Made by a program: the position numbers and the translations under genes. Under the pieces are notes generated by a model, which saw nothing but the letters and a program-made list of their open reading frames with translations, did no database searches and had not been told where the DNA came from. A stretch of 64,000 bases of DNA from an uncultured Dorea sp. (GTDB lineage: Bacteria; Bacillota; Clostridia; Lachnospirales; Lachnospiraceae): NCBI GenBank assembly GCA_910579925.1, contig CAJTVY010000002.1, positions 107,474 to 171,473 of the forward strand, read 5' to 3'. Positions within the stretch are counted from its first letter, which is position 1, and the number at the start of each line of letters is the position of its first letter. Positions 53,098 to 62,395 of this stretch are shown here, piece after piece.

Positions 53098-53614
53098 TCT
53101 GATAGCCTTCCAAATTTCTGCCAAACTCGTCTCTTAACATACCAAACCATTTCAGATTATGTTTTATATTATTAGAAATAATATGCTCTCGGAACTCACC
53201 TTCAAAGATAAAACCTATTTTTTCGTAGAATCTCACCGCTCTTTCATTATCGGAAAAAACATTCAAATAAATTTTATTAAGCTGGTACTCTTCAAAACCT
53301 ATTTTAAGTATCTCGATTGTAGCCTTTCGAGTGATTCCTGTCCCTCTTGCCTTTTTTCTGGAAGCAATTGCAAACTCAGCGGTTCTGCTCTTTTTATCTA
53401 TATCTTTAAGACTGACTGTTCCCAGATACTCGTCGTTTTCATCAACAAAAGCGTAGTGAACGGAGTTTCCTGGCTGTGCAGCATTTTTTATAAATTGTTT
53501 TACGTCTTCGTTTGTTTTAGAATTCATATCAGCCAGATATATATTCTTACACTCTACGTCATGCATCCATTCGAGAATATATTGCGTATCTTTTAACTCT
53601 AATTTCCTTAACAT
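53087..53614 (-). CDS. GNAT family N-acetyltransferase
   Basis: A GNAT domain of the RimJ/RimL type: YLGTVSLKDIDKKSRTAEFA, the acetyl-CoA loop KKARGTGITRKAT (RxxGxG/A variant) and NVFSDNERAVRFYEKIGF. With the ketoisomerase and aminotransferase next to it, it probably N-acetylates the 3-amino group of the dTDP-linked sugar, a job done by hexapeptide enzymes in the classical pathways. Replacement by GNAT is known for other amino sugars. Its end overlaps the ketoisomerase start by 11 bases, and its ATG is one base after the preceding stop. Confidence 0.8.
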   Translation of the reverse strand: MLRKLELKDTQYILEWMHDVECKNIYLADMNSKTNEDVKQFIKNAAQPGNSVHYAFVDENDEYLGTVSLKDIDKKSRTAEFAIASRKKARGTGITRKATIEILKIGFEEYQLNKIYLNVFSDNERAVRFYEKIGFIFEGEFREHIISNNIKHNLKWFGMLRDEFGRNLEGYQNGI

Positions 53615-53615
53615 T

Positions 53616-54686
53616 TTAACAACCACTCCATACATCCAAATACTGCCGCGCGACATCCACACAATCATTATGCTTCTCTACATATGTTCTCCCAGCTTTT
53701 CCAAGGTCATATATTTTATCTGGGTTTAGAACCAGTTCTTCCAGCTTATTATAAATATCGTCTGTATCGGGCAGAATATTGATAATCGGACAATCGTCTG
53801 CAGAATCAAAATACTCTTTCGCCTCAGGTTCTGCTCCACTCATAACAACCTTCCCCTGTGCCATGGCATAAACTGCATTGACTCCCCAGGACAGACATTT
53901 GCACTGATCTATCACAATATTTGTCCTCTGCATTAATTGCAGGTAATCCGCTAAGGGCATCTTGCCGTCAACGATGCATTCCACCTTATCGGGATATTTT
54001 TTTTGGAGGCGTTCAAGCGCCGGCTTAACTAAATACGTGCCTTTTACTCCCTCCCGCGTAACTCCATGGAAAATGATTATTTTATCATGAACGATATTTT
54101 CTCTATACTCTGTCCCCTCCAGATCAACGCCAATCTGGATACCCCTTTTCAGATTTGAATGCTCCTCGAACGCTTTGGCATATTCCCATGAAATCGGTAT
54201 AATACCGTCAAACTTATCTGCCAGTTTTTTTTCTAGTTTTTCGTTCCAGAATAAAGACTCATTTAACTTATTTCCTTTAAAATAGTCTAAATCATCAAAC
54301 ATGTAATACTTATATATCCCCTCAAGATAAGCGCGTTGGACATGATAACAATTACCAGCCGAACTCAAAAAACATTTTTTACTTTTTCTTACAATGACAG
54401 AACACAACATGTAATTTAACGGAAGCAAAAAAGCACTCGGACCAATAAATTGTACAATATCATAATTGGGGATTTTCTTTATCTTATCATACAGATTTAA
54501 AAGACCGACAAATCTCCCTATCACCCTGCTATTCGTTTTGTTAGTATATTTGTTCTCTACGCTTCCTGGAACTTTTTTGTAAGAATTTTCGCCGTTATAG
54601 ATATCCACGGTATGTCCCAGTTTTCGTAATCCAATAGCAATGTTATAGTAAAGAGCGCTGTAATCTCCCATAAATGCAATTCTCAT
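53616..54686 (-). CDS. GT4-like (GT-B) glycosyltransferase
   Basis: A GT-B protein: the opening MRIAFMGDYSALYYNIAIGL replaces the usual glycine-rich start of family 4. IQIGVDLEGTEY begins the C-terminal Rossmann half, and INVIDQ-like and CLSWGVNAVYAMAQGKVVMS segments correspond to the donor-binding region. The family 4 E-x7-E pattern is imperfect (AEPEAKEYF follows), so assignment to GT4 is tentative. The sugar transferred may be the dTDP-3-amino sugar made by the next three genes. GGGAG eight bases before the internal ATG is the reason for the start. Confidence 0.7.
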   Translation of the reverse strand: MRIAFMGDYSALYYNIAIGLRKLGHTVDIYNGENSYKKVPGSVENKYTNKTNSRVIGRFVGLLNLYDKIKKIPNYDIVQFIGPSAFLLPLNYMLCSVIVRKSKKCFLSSAGNCYHVQRAYLEGIYKYYMFDDLDYFKGNKLNESLFWNEKLEKKLADKFDGIIPISWEYAKAFEEHSNLKRGIQIGVDLEGTEYRENIVHDKIIIFHGVTREGVKGTYLVKPALERLQKKYPDKVECIVDGKMPLADYLQLMQRTNIVIDQCKCLSWGVNAVYAMAQGKVVMSGAEPEAKEYFDSADDCPIINILPDTDDIYNKLEELVLNPDKIYDLGKAGRTYVEKHNDCVDVARQYLDVWSGC

Positions 54687-54691
54687 TGTAA

Positions 54692-56464
54692 TCACTCCCT
54701 ATAATTCCGATTTTCTACTTCTTTGATTTTCCCATTTGCAACACGATATACTATGTCACAGTCTGATATAGTCGTAAGCCTGTGTGCGATTATTATCAAT
54801 GTCTTTTTTCCATGAAGCGCATTGATGGATTCCATAATCTCTATCTCTGTTTCATTGTCAAGCGCCGAAGTAGCCTCATCAAGAACAATAATCTCCGGTT
54901 CTGTATAGAGAGCTCTTGCAATACCTATACGCTGCCTCTGGCCGCCGGAAAGTCTGATTCCGCGTTCGCCGATCTGCGTATATATCGTATCAGGCAGGCT
55001 GCTTACATATTCCTTTAAACTTGCCTCATCAAGAGCACGCCATATTTTCTCCTCATCGACTTTATCCTCTCCGATTCCATAAGCAATATTAGCAGCTATT
55101 GTATCATCCAGCATAAAGATCATCTGCGGAATATAACTAATCTTAGAAAGCCAGCTATCATAATCATCCATAATATTAACACCAGCACATACTATCTGAC
55201 CCTTTTGCGGTACAAGCAGACCAAGGATAATATCTACTACGGTAGTTTTTCCCGCACCCGATTCCCCTATAATCCCAACTGACTTACCTATAGGTATTTT
55301 CATATTCGCATTATCAAGAATAAGTTTTTCGCTATTAGGATATTTATACGAAACATTATCCAAACTCACTTCACAGATCTCCGAAAGCCTGTCTCTTTCA
55401 GAAGTGATATGATTCTGACTATTCTGATTTTTTTCGTGATTGTTTACAATCGTCAAGGTTTCCACAACGGCATCCATAGCTGGTGAATAATAAGATATAT
55501 CAGCCATAACATTACTGATCTTATTGGCCGACGGCAGAATTCTTACTGCCGCCAGAGCGAATGCGCTAAGCTGCGGTAAAAGCTGTGACAATGACTTTCC
55601 GTTGTTAAGAAGTACCGCCATTAATAATAGTATGGCTGAGACTGTAACTGATTCTAAAATAACTCTGGGCGCGGCTGAGAGCACATTATATCCCTGCAGT
55701 GCAGATGCGGCTTTCTGAGCATATTTTGTATATTGCCTGGTAAAAAATGCTTCTTTTTTTGCAATCTTAGTCTCTTTAATTCCAGATACTGCCTGCATAA
55801 CCCATTTACTTCCCTCTGCATTAGCCTGACGGGAAATCACACCATATCGGAACATACGTTTTCTCATGAACTTAAATATTAAAACTAACTGGATCAGAAC
55901 AACAAGCGTAACAAAAGCAGCCATAAAAATGTCAACGAAACAGATTGCAATAAATAATGAAAGACTGATTAAGATTTCAGAAAAAAAAGCCATAATACTG
56001 GTAAGAAGTCCAAAACAGCTGCTTACATCGTTAACGATAATTTTCATAACATCAGCCGTTGACTTATCCAGATAAAATTCGTAAGGATAGTCCAGATATA
56101 CGGCCATGATTCTTCTTTGCGTATCAACCCGGTTATTTGTTATAAACCTTGTCTGAGCATATTCTTTTACTATTAAAAATACTCCTTTTACAAGATATAC
56201 TCCAATCATGACACACATAATAAAAATCATAAGAGTATGCGTATCCTTAATATGAAATAATCTGCTTATAACTACAGCGATCTGGTTATTCGAAAAAAAC
56301 TCTTCATCCATCATTAGCGTTATAAGTGGAACAATCATTGATACGCCAAATGTTTCAAGAACACCGGCAATTATCATCATAACCAATAGATATAGAATCT
56401 TTCTCTTCTGGGCGCTATTGAATATTCTTCTGTACTTCCCTAAAGTTTTAAATAAGTCCTTCAT
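54692..56464 (-). CDS. ABC-type lipid-linked oligosaccharide flippase (PglK/MsbA-like)
   Basis: A half-transporter with six hydrophobic helices in the first 330 residues, then a nucleotide-binding domain: Walker A GESGAGKTT, signature LSGGQRQRIGIARAL, Walker B IIVLDEATSALD and the H-loop IIIAHRL. No Wzx-type flippase was found in the locus, so this protein probably moves the undecaprenyl-linked unit to the outside, as PglK does in Campylobacter glycosylation. It would act as a homodimer. It sits between the GT8 gene and the GT-B gene in one operon, five bases from the latter. Confidence 0.87.
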   Translation of the reverse strand: MKDLFKTLGKYRRIFNSAQKRKILYLLVMMIIAGVLETFGVSMIVPLITLMMDEEFFSNNQIAVVISRLFHIKDTHTLMIFIMCVMIGVYLVKGVFLIVKEYAQTRFITNNRVDTQRRIMAVYLDYPYEFYLDKSTADVMKIIVNDVSSCFGLLTSIMAFFSEILISLSLFIAICFVDIFMAAFVTLVVLIQLVLIFKFMRKRMFRYGVISRQANAEGSKWVMQAVSGIKETKIAKKEAFFTRQYTKYAQKAASALQGYNVLSAAPRVILESVTVSAILLLMAVLLNNGKSLSQLLPQLSAFALAAVRILPSANKISNVMADISYYSPAMDAVVETLTIVNNHEKNQNSQNHITSERDRLSEICEVSLDNVSYKYPNSEKLILDNANMKIPIGKSVGIIGESGAGKTTVVDIILGLLVPQKGQIVCAGVNIMDDYDSWLSKISYIPQMIFMLDDTIAANIAYGIGEDKVDEEKIWRALDEASLKEYVSSLPDTIYTQIGERGIRLSGGQRQRIGIARALYTEPEIIVLDEATSALDNETEIEIMESINALHGKKTLIIIAHRLTTISDCDIVYRVANGKIKEVENRNYRE

Positions 56465-56470
56465 AAAATA

Positions 56471-57421
56471 TCAGCCCCAATTCTTAATTTTTCCCTTTCC
56501 GGCCCAGTACCCGATATGCTCGCCCAGTCTCTTTACAAATCCCTTCACTCCGTTCTTCTTAAGCTGATTCTTCATGCCAGTTACTCTCGCCTGCAACAGA
56601 TTCTTTCTCTTAAGCTCCACATTCCTATAGACTGAGGCCTTATATGCGCGATACCATTCGTCTGCGCACGGAATAAACGAAAATTTCCATGGCTTCATTC
56701 CTGATGCAAAATGAATAATGACCGCATCGTCTACCAGTTCCTTAAATGAAGCATATCCTGTCCCATATAACTTGTTCACTTTATCAAGCTTAAATATCCT
56801 TTTTTCATCACCGAGAAATTTGTCTGCGATACAGTTGAATTTCGGCGGCAGAAACAGAATCTGATCGCCCAGCACCATATTAAATGTCTGCTGATCCATA
56901 GATCCCCTGTCGCCAAGTTTCTTTCTCTCTGCCACAAGCCTCTCTGCCATATGTTCCGCACGCATCTTGCTTGCATTAAAAAGCATAATGCCGGCATTAA
57001 TCATTCTTTTATCACTTGATAACATTTCCAGGGACGGAACCCCGCCTGCAAAGCATTCTCCAAGGTCAATATCGTATAAATCACTTAAATCATTCCTTAC
57101 GCAGATATCACCGTCAAGATAAATAATCTTTTCATAAGAAGATACCAGATCGCAAATATTAAATTTCAAAAGGCAGGCAATTGGTATATGCGCAAGCTGT
57201 TTAATATCACGGTATTCTTCAAGGGATGCCTCAACAATATTCACACGCATATCTTTCTTTTCAAGCCGCTTAAACTTCCTCTTTGCCGTTTCTGCGCAAT
57301 CCGCCGTAACCACATATACATCATATTCTGTTTTTGCTTTCTTCGAATAATACAGAGACGTCATTGCAACAACTGTCTGCATGATAAAATTCTCATCCGT
57401 TATAAAAACCACAGGAATCAT
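56471..57421 (-). CDS. GT8 family glycosyltransferase (no R-module)
   Basis: The protein starts MIPVVFITDENFIMQTVVAM, has the metal-binding DxD in IIYLDGDICVRNDL, NAGIMLFNASKM, MDQQTFNMVLGD and the late IHFASGMKPWKF motif. It is a standard-length family 8 enzyme followed by a basic tail. The chosen ATG is three bases after the upstream GT2 stop; an ATG eight codons upstream would overlap that gene. Compared with the GT8 at 909 it lacks the Rossmann add-on. Confidence 0.85.
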   Translation of the reverse strand: MIPVVFITDENFIMQTVVAMTSLYYSKKAKTEYDVYVVTADCAETAKRKFKRLEKKDMRVNIVEASLEEYRDIKQLAHIPIACLLKFNICDLVSSYEKIIYLDGDICVRNDLSDLYDIDLGECFAGGVPSLEMLSSDKRMINAGIMLFNASKMRAEHMAERLVAERKKLGDRGSMDQQTFNMVLGDQILFLPPKFNCIADKFLGDEKRIFKLDKVNKLYGTGYASFKELVDDAVIIHFASGMKPWKFSFIPCADEWYRAYKASVYRNVELKRKNLLQARVTGMKNQLKKNGVKGFVKRLGEHIGYWAGKGKIKNWG

Positions 57422-57423
57422 AC

Positions 57424-58449
57424 CTATTTTTCTCTCTCTTTCCATACTTTCTTCTTACGGAACTGATTTTTCTTCTCCCATAACCTATACCACAGAGAGG
57501 GGCTGAGACTCCCCAGAAAAACCAGAATTTTCTTTTTTAAAGTCAGATCTGCTCTCACGATATCTTTCAGCAGACCTTTTAATTCTTTTCTGTAGCTCCT
57601 AACAACATCTCTATAATCAGCGCCGCATTTACTCAGTCTATATCCAGCTACCATTAATGCATTGCAGTGAAGATACATTGACTGATAAAACAATTCACTC
57701 TTCTCTTCCTTCTTAAAAAACAGCATTCTCTCTCTTGTTGACAAAGGACGGTCCAAATCATTCTGCGGTTTATAGGCATGGGTAATACTGTCTTTTCTTT
57801 TTGATTGATACAGATATAACGCTTCATCTATAACAACTACCGTTTCAGCATTCCAAAACAGCAGATATGCCATGGCTGTGTCTTCCCCCATTAACCTTCC
57901 TTTTGGGAACCTTAAACCTTGAAATACTTCCCGTCTATAAAGTTTTGAATGTGCACAGTCATAATCATTCGCATTTTTATCATACAAAAGTTTATGGCAC
58001 ATCTCTTTCCCCGACAAAACAAATATTTTGTTCGTAAAGGAATTATACATAAGCTCTGATTTTATTTTATGGTAGTTTTTGAATGCGTATGCTCTGCCTT
58101 GTACAATTGACGCTCTATACTTAAGCGCTGCTTTCACCAGTTTTTCTATGTAAATATCTCTTATCAGATCATCACAATCAACAAATGCAACAAACTCTCC
58201 CCGTGCAAGATTCAGTCCCACATTTCTCGCTTCTGGAAGTCCTGCATTTTTTTGATGAATTACAACGATTCTTTCATCTTTCTTCTTATAATCATCACAT
58301 ATATCCGGGGAACCGTCCGTTGAGCCATCATCAAGCAGTATGATTTCCAGATTTTTATATGTCTGATTGACAATACTGTCAACGCATCTTTTTAAGTATC
58401 TTTCAGTATTATATACGAGTACAATTACCGAAACCAGCTGACTTTCCAT
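57424..58449 (-). CDS. GT2 family glycosyltransferase (EpsJ-like)
   Basis: VSVIVLVYNTERYLKRCVDS, LLDDGSTDGSPD, FVDCDDL and RLMGEDTAMAYL give the GT2 core. The C-terminal 100 residues are basic (KKKILVFLGS, KKNQFRKKKVWK) and probably peripheral to the membrane. AAGGAG ten bases before an internal ATG is preferred to a TTG three codons earlier. As one of the first genes after the priming enzyme it probably adds an early sugar of the repeat. Confidence 0.87.
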   Translation of the reverse strand: MESQLVSVIVLVYNTERYLKRCVDSIVNQTYKNLEIILLDDGSTDGSPDICDDYKKKDERIVVIHQKNAGLPEARNVGLNLARGEFVAFVDCDDLIRDIYIEKLVKAALKYRASIVQGRAYAFKNYHKIKSELMYNSFTNKIFVLSGKEMCHKLLYDKNANDYDCAHSKLYRREVFQGLRFPKGRLMGEDTAMAYLLFWNAETVVVIDEALYLYQSKRKDSITHAYKPQNDLDRPLSTRERMLFFKKEEKSELFYQSMYLHCNALMVAGYRLSKCGADYRDVVRSYRKELKGLLKDIVRADLTLKKKILVFLGSLSPSLWYRLWEKKNQFRKKKVWKEREK

Positions 58450-58482
58450 TCCGTCCAATCTCCTTGAAAATATAATTATAAA

Positions 58483-59601
58483 CTATCCTTGTTCCGCCAG
58501 ATACACATCCTGCAGATATAATGCAGTCTCTTTGATATCATACCCAGCGGCGACCACATCCTTATAAGCCCTGTCCCTGTCCGGCAAAACATGCAGCCCC
58601 TTCACAATTTCCTCCCCCCATCCGGCGCATCCCAGCTCCAGCCTCATCACCTTAACATCCTTGCAGATCACCGCTTCCAAAGGCACCTTTTCAGAGACGA
58701 AGCACGGCAGCCCGGCAGCCTGTGCCTCTATAAGCGAAATCCCCAGTCCTTCCCATTTCGATGGGAACATAAAAACATCGAATGCACTATACAGCTTATG
58801 AACATCCCTAACGCTGCCAACCATTCTCACAGCGCTTTGAAGCCCCCTTTTCTCTACCGCTGACTCAATCTGTTCCCGAAGTTCGCCGTCACCGCCCCAT
58901 AGCAGTACGGTATTGTTCTCACGTTTATGCACTTCCCGAAAAACATCCAGAATAAAAAAAGGATTTTTCGCATCGCACAGCCTTCCCACCGTACCTATGA
59001 CCTTTTTATCCTCAAGATGAAATTCTTTCTTGATCTCCGTCTCATACCCTGTGTGATACCGAAAAGCGTCCACATCAATAGCATTTTTTATAACCTTATA
59101 CTGCATAGGATTCCTGACTACACGTTCCCCAAACATCCACTTCCCGGCATTTTCTGAACAGGCGAAAAAGTAATCTGCAATATAACGTACCGGATACTGC
59201 ATAAGATCTTTAATCAATCCATTCATCCCTCTGCCATTAGAAATGCTATGGCTGTGCGCAATCACTGTTCTCCCGTTTTTTTTTGCCATCTTCATATAGA
59301 TACAGGCCGTACTTCTTACATGTCCATGGACAACCGCCCACTCGGGATGCTCGGCCAGAAGTCGTTTCCACGTTTTCTGATACACAAGCGCATTCTTCAG
59401 ACTGAACCGTCCTGCCAGATAAATTCTGCCTCCCATTTCTTCAATCTCTTTTCTGTATGAGCAGTTTTCGTCTGTATGGATAATAAAGTCAAACTGAAGC
59501 CTTGTTCTATCAATATGCCGGTAAACATTCATAACAAATGTCTCTGCGCCACCCCGGTGCAACGCCCCTAATACATGTACTACTCTGACAGGTTTCTCCA
59601 T
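58483..59601 (-). CDS. GT4 family glycosyltransferase (EpsF-like)
   Basis: Classic family 4 layout: VVHVLGALHRGGAETFVMNV at the N-terminus, HAHS-type HVRSTACIYM and VIAHSHS, KNAIDVDAFRY, IGTVGRLCDAKNPFFIL, and the donor site FPSKWEGLGISLIEAQ (E-x7-E). Similar enzymes (EpsF, CapM relatives) act early in exopolysaccharide assembly. GGAAGG precedes the ATG, which is two bases after the upstream stop. It is third gene in the operon. Confidence 0.88.
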   Translation of the reverse strand: MEKPVRVVHVLGALHRGGAETFVMNVYRHIDRTRLQFDFIIHTDENCSYRKEIEEMGGRIYLAGRFSLKNALVYQKTWKRLLAEHPEWAVVHGHVRSTACIYMKMAKKNGRTVIAHSHSISNGRGMNGLIKDLMQYPVRYIADYFFACSENAGKWMFGERVVRNPMQYKVIKNAIDVDAFRYHTGYETEIKKEFHLEDKKVIGTVGRLCDAKNPFFILDVFREVHKRENNTVLLWGGDGELREQIESAVEKRGLQSAVRMVGSVRDVHKLYSAFDVFMFPSKWEGLGISLIEAQAAGLPCFVSEKVPLEAVICKDVKVMRLELGCAGWGEEIVKGLHVLPDRDRAYKDVVAAGYDIKETALYLQDVYLAEQG

Positions 59602-59603
59602 AA

Positions 59604-60701
59604 TCAGCCTTCCAGTCTTTTTATTTCATTTACATAAGCTTTCACAACCATCTCCCTGTCAAACTCCCGTTCAACCTTCTGTCTTCCCGCAAGCCCCATT
59701 GCCTTACGTTCCTCAAATGACATAGAGAGAAATTTTTCAATCTTACATACCAGATCCCCTGCGTCCTTCTCTTTAACCAGAAATCCCGTCGCTGCGTCGT
59801 CAACGATCTCCCCGCATCCGCTTCTTGACGTTGTTATAATCGGCCTGCCGGAAGCGGCAGATTCCAGCAATACATTATTCATTCCTTCGGGATAATAGGA
59901 GGGAAGAACCATACAACTGCTCATTTTCTGATATTCCGACATATTTTTCTGCAGGCCATGATAGATAATACTGCCGCTTTCATTCTCCCGCCGCAATATA
60001 TCGACATAATGCTCGTCATCACAGCCGCCGATCACATGAAAGTAAACATTTTTATGTTCTTTTCGAATCTCTCTGGCGGCTTCAAGATACTGGTCTATTC
60101 CCTTTTCCTTCAGAATTCTAGCCACAAACAGAAAATGTATTTCTTCTGTATCCGGATATTCCAATACCGGGTATTTCCCCAGATTAACCCCAGAACCGGG
60201 AAGCAGTATGCTTCTTCTGCAGAAAATATTATTTTCTGTAAAGAATTCTCTATTTTCACTGTTTTGGAAAAAGACACAGGACGCTTCTTTCAATGCAATC
60301 CGATACAGCAAAAGGGTTATTTTCTGCATTAGTCCCGGATATTCCACCGCTGTTCCAAGTCCCGTAATATTTGTGAGATAGGGAATATGGAATAACCGGC
60401 ATACCATTCCAACATAAATATTGGGTTTGATATTATACGTCAGTACCACATCCGGCCTGTGTTTACGAATAATCTTTTTAAATAACCAGAACATTGAAAG
60501 ATCTGTAAATGGATTTTTACTGTGTCTTTTTATTGACATGGGTATCACGACCGCACCCGATTCCTTAATTTCATCCTCATACAGCTGTCTTTCACACACA
60601 ACGGTTACTTCGTAACCGGTCTGGATCAGCCTTTCAATGACCTCATATCTCAGATTATAAACGTACGTTGTATCATTGGCTATCAACATTACCTTGTTCA
60701 A
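59604..60701 (-). CDS. GT4 family glycosyltransferase (PglA/CapM-like)
   Basis: VMLIANDTTYVYNLRYEVIE, TYNIKPNIYVGM, NITGLGTAVE, FLFVARILKEKGIDQYLEA and LPSYYPEGMNNVLLESA (E-x7-E) are typical of the PglA subgroup, which adds the second sugar (often GalNAc) onto the undecaprenyl-linked primer. The start is a TTG; the resulting opening matches the usual family start better than the ATG four codons in. It follows the priming enzyme gene by three bases, fitting the second step of assembly. Confidence 0.87.
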   Translation of the reverse strand: MNKVMLIANDTTYVYNLRYEVIERLIQTGYEVTVVCERQLYEDEIKESGAVVIPMSIKRHSKNPFTDLSMFWLFKKIIRKHRPDVVLTYNIKPNIYVGMVCRLFHIPYLTNITGLGTAVEYPGLMQKITLLLYRIALKEASCVFFQNSENREFFTENNIFCRRSILLPGSGVNLGKYPVLEYPDTEEIHFLFVARILKEKGIDQYLEAAREIRKEHKNVYFHVIGGCDDEHYVDILRRENESGSIIYHGLQKNMSEYQKMSSCMVLPSYYPEGMNNVLLESAASGRPIITTSRSGCGEIVDDAATGFLVKEKDAGDLVCKIEKFLSMSFEERKAMGLAGRQKVEREFDREMVVKAYVNEIKRLEG

Positions 60702-60704
60702 ATA

Positions 60705-62051
60705 CTATTCACTGATCCCCTCTGCGTTCTCTTTCATTAGTATAATCTTCAATGTCATCAGAATAATCTGTATATCTATCAGCACAGAATACTTTTCAAT
60801 ATATAGCAGGTCTAACTTGAGCTTGTCCAGAAAACTGGTGTTATACTTTCCATAAACCTGGGCATATCCGGTCAGTCCTGCCTTGACCTTCATACGATAT
60901 TTAAACTCCGGAATCTTCTGGCAGTTCTTTTCAACAAATTCCGGTCTCTCTGGTCTTGGGCCGACGAAACTCATATCCCCTCTTAAGATATTTACCAGCT
61001 GCGGTAATTCATCCAGTCTTGTCATTCTAAGAAAACTGCCCGTCCTGGTAATTCGGGAATCACTTTTCTTTGCAAGCTGTACTCCGCCTTCTGATTCTGC
61101 GTCCACTTTCATACTGCGAAGCTTGTACAACCGAAAAGTCCTGCCATTGATGCTGCACCTTTCCTGGCTATAGATCACAGGTCCTCCGTCTTCGATCTTT
61201 ATGGCCAGTGCGGATAAAACCACCAGAGGAAATGTAATCACCAGAACCAGGATGGAGATGACAATATCCATACCTCTTTTCACAATCCGCTGTGTAATTG
61301 ACAAACCAATATTCTTACACAAAAATAAGGGAGTATCAAAGACATCGACTTCTTCCGCTTCCTTTACAAAAATATCCGGTATTTTGGGTGTAAAATAGAC
61401 CATAATTCCATTATCAAAGCAAAACTTTAATATCTCATTCTTCTTTTTACTTGGAATATCATTTAAAATCACTCCGTCATAATCTAATAATTCCTTAATG
61501 CCTTTCTCGGCCAGTTCTTTGTAATGCATATCCCTTTTTATGGTATATCGGTCTGACCGGGTCAAGATCTTTTCCCTTAAGTTGTTCTTATAATTTCCAT
61601 AAATAAGCAGCATCTTGTATGGAGGGAACAGGATATTGTAGACTGGTGTGAATATTAATGTTATACACAGCATACTCAGCCAGTTCAATACCAGAAGCTT
61701 AAGCATGACTTTGAGAATCCGGAGGATGAGCGCCACTTTTCCGATCATCAGTATCATCTGGACGGACACGATGAAATGGGTGCACATTAGTGATAATAAC
61801 TGCGAGACAATCAGGCTGCCGATCTTGTAATACCCGATCTTAACGCCTTTAAACACGTGGAGCATGATTCCCAGAATAAGGAAAAAGCAGATGGCGATCA
61901 GCCAGTTACCTTTATTTTTGAACACGGTGTGCTGTAACTGATTGATTTCCTCGTTCCACGCCATGAAAAAAAAACCTGTGGGCAGGAGCATAAGCAGGCC
62001 GCCTATTACTCCAATATATATTTTCTTCCATGATTCCGCTTCGTTTTTCAT
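60705..62051 (-). CDS. Priming polyprenyl-phosphate glycosyl-1-phosphate transferase (WcaJ/WbaP-type)
   Basis: Five hydrophobic helices and a short loop domain (IMVYFTPKIPD region) fill the first 250 residues. The catalytic C-terminal domain follows (RGMDIVISILVLVI, YSQERCSINGRTFRLYKLRS, RLDELPQLVNILRGDMSF, VGPRPERPEF, KAGLTGYAQVYGKYN). It transfers a hexose- or acetamido-sugar 1-phosphate onto undecaprenyl phosphate, the first step of the pathway. It is the first gene after the promoter at 62190-62218. A run of nine A/T in codons for FFF near residue 28 is a minor slippage site. Confidence 0.92.
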   Translation of the reverse strand: MKNEAESWKKIYIGVIGGLLMLLPTGFFFMAWNEEINQLQHTVFKNKGNWLIAICFFLILGIMLHVFKGVKIGYYKIGSLIVSQLLSLMCTHFIVSVQMILMIGKVALILRILKVMLKLLVLNWLSMLCITLIFTPVYNILFPPYKMLLIYGNYKNNLREKILTRSDRYTIKRDMHYKELAEKGIKELLDYDGVILNDIPSKKKNEILKFCFDNGIMVYFTPKIPDIFVKEAEEVDVFDTPLFLCKNIGLSITQRIVKRGMDIVISILVLVITFPLVVLSALAIKIEDGGPVIYSQERCSINGRTFRLYKLRSMKVDAESEGGVQLAKKSDSRITRTGSFLRMTRLDELPQLVNILRGDMSFVGPRPERPEFVEKNCQKIPEFKYRMKVKAGLTGYAQVYGKYNTSFLDKLKLDLLYIEKYSVLIDIQIILMTLKIILMKENAEGISE

Positions 62052-62152
62052 ATATCTTCTTGTCCTTTTATACCCGTCTTTTTATAGACGTCGGTTTCTT
62101 TGGTTTGATTTTGGATAGGGAGATTATATGTATATATCGGCATATTTTTATT

Positions 62153-62171
62153 TAATATAATATATATACTT
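62153..62171 (-). promoter_or_regulatory. 19-nt AT box shared by three operon starts (copy C)
   Basis: Identical to copy A. It lies 18 bases downstream of TATAAT and about 100 bases before the priming-enzyme start codon, inside the probable leader of the main operon. Confidence 0.5.
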
Positions 62172-62189
62172 TATTTCTATCTCTTCTGT

Positions 62190-62218
62190 ATTATATAAGA
62201 CCAGGATAGAAAAGTCCA
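62190..62218 (-). promoter_or_regulatory. Promoter of the main polysaccharide operon
   Basis: TGGACT (62213-62218) and TATAAT (62190-62195) on the minus strand with a 17-base spacer: four and six matches to the sigma-A consensus. The leader to the first ATG is about 130 bases. Between the promoter and the toxin-antitoxin remnant there is only the G/C tract and a hairpin; no other gene is supported. Confidence 0.6.
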
Positions 62219-62304
62219 CAAAAAACATATGTTCCATCTCAACAGATGCCCAAATTTTACCGGGATACCCAAAGCATATTATCATGCGGACCTGGCATAC
62301 GGAA

Positions 62305-62314
62305 GGGGGGGGGG
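62305..62314. repeat. G10/C10 homopolymer upstream of the main promoter
   Basis: Ten G on the plus strand, about 90 bases upstream of the -35 hexamer of the main operon. No convincing gene crosses it on either strand. It is the only long G/C run in the window outside a recognisable gene. Confidence 0.8.
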
Positions 62315-62340
62315 ACATCCTCCAATACGGCATAATAATA

Positions 62341-62370
62341 AGCACCTGGAATATTTATATTCCAAATGCT
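62341..62370. terminator. Hairpin after the toxin-antitoxin remnant
   Basis: TGGAATAT pairs with ATATTCCA, extended by AGCA/TGCT, giving a stem of 12 pairs with a two-base internal loop. It lies 26 bases beyond the stop of the YoeB remnant and may end that transcript. Flanking T-runs are short. Confidence 0.5.
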
Positions 62371-62395
62371 TTTATTATCTTCAACATCCGATCTC

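Noticed and set aside
56776..56997. Minus-strand 73-codon frame inside the GT8 gene
   Set aside because: Alternative frame of a clearly coding GT8; Cys- and Arg-rich shadow product.
61963..61971. Run of nine A near the start of the priming-enzyme gene as a phase switch
   Set aside because: The gene is in frame, and A/T runs of this length are common in AT-rich genomes; only weak support for switching.
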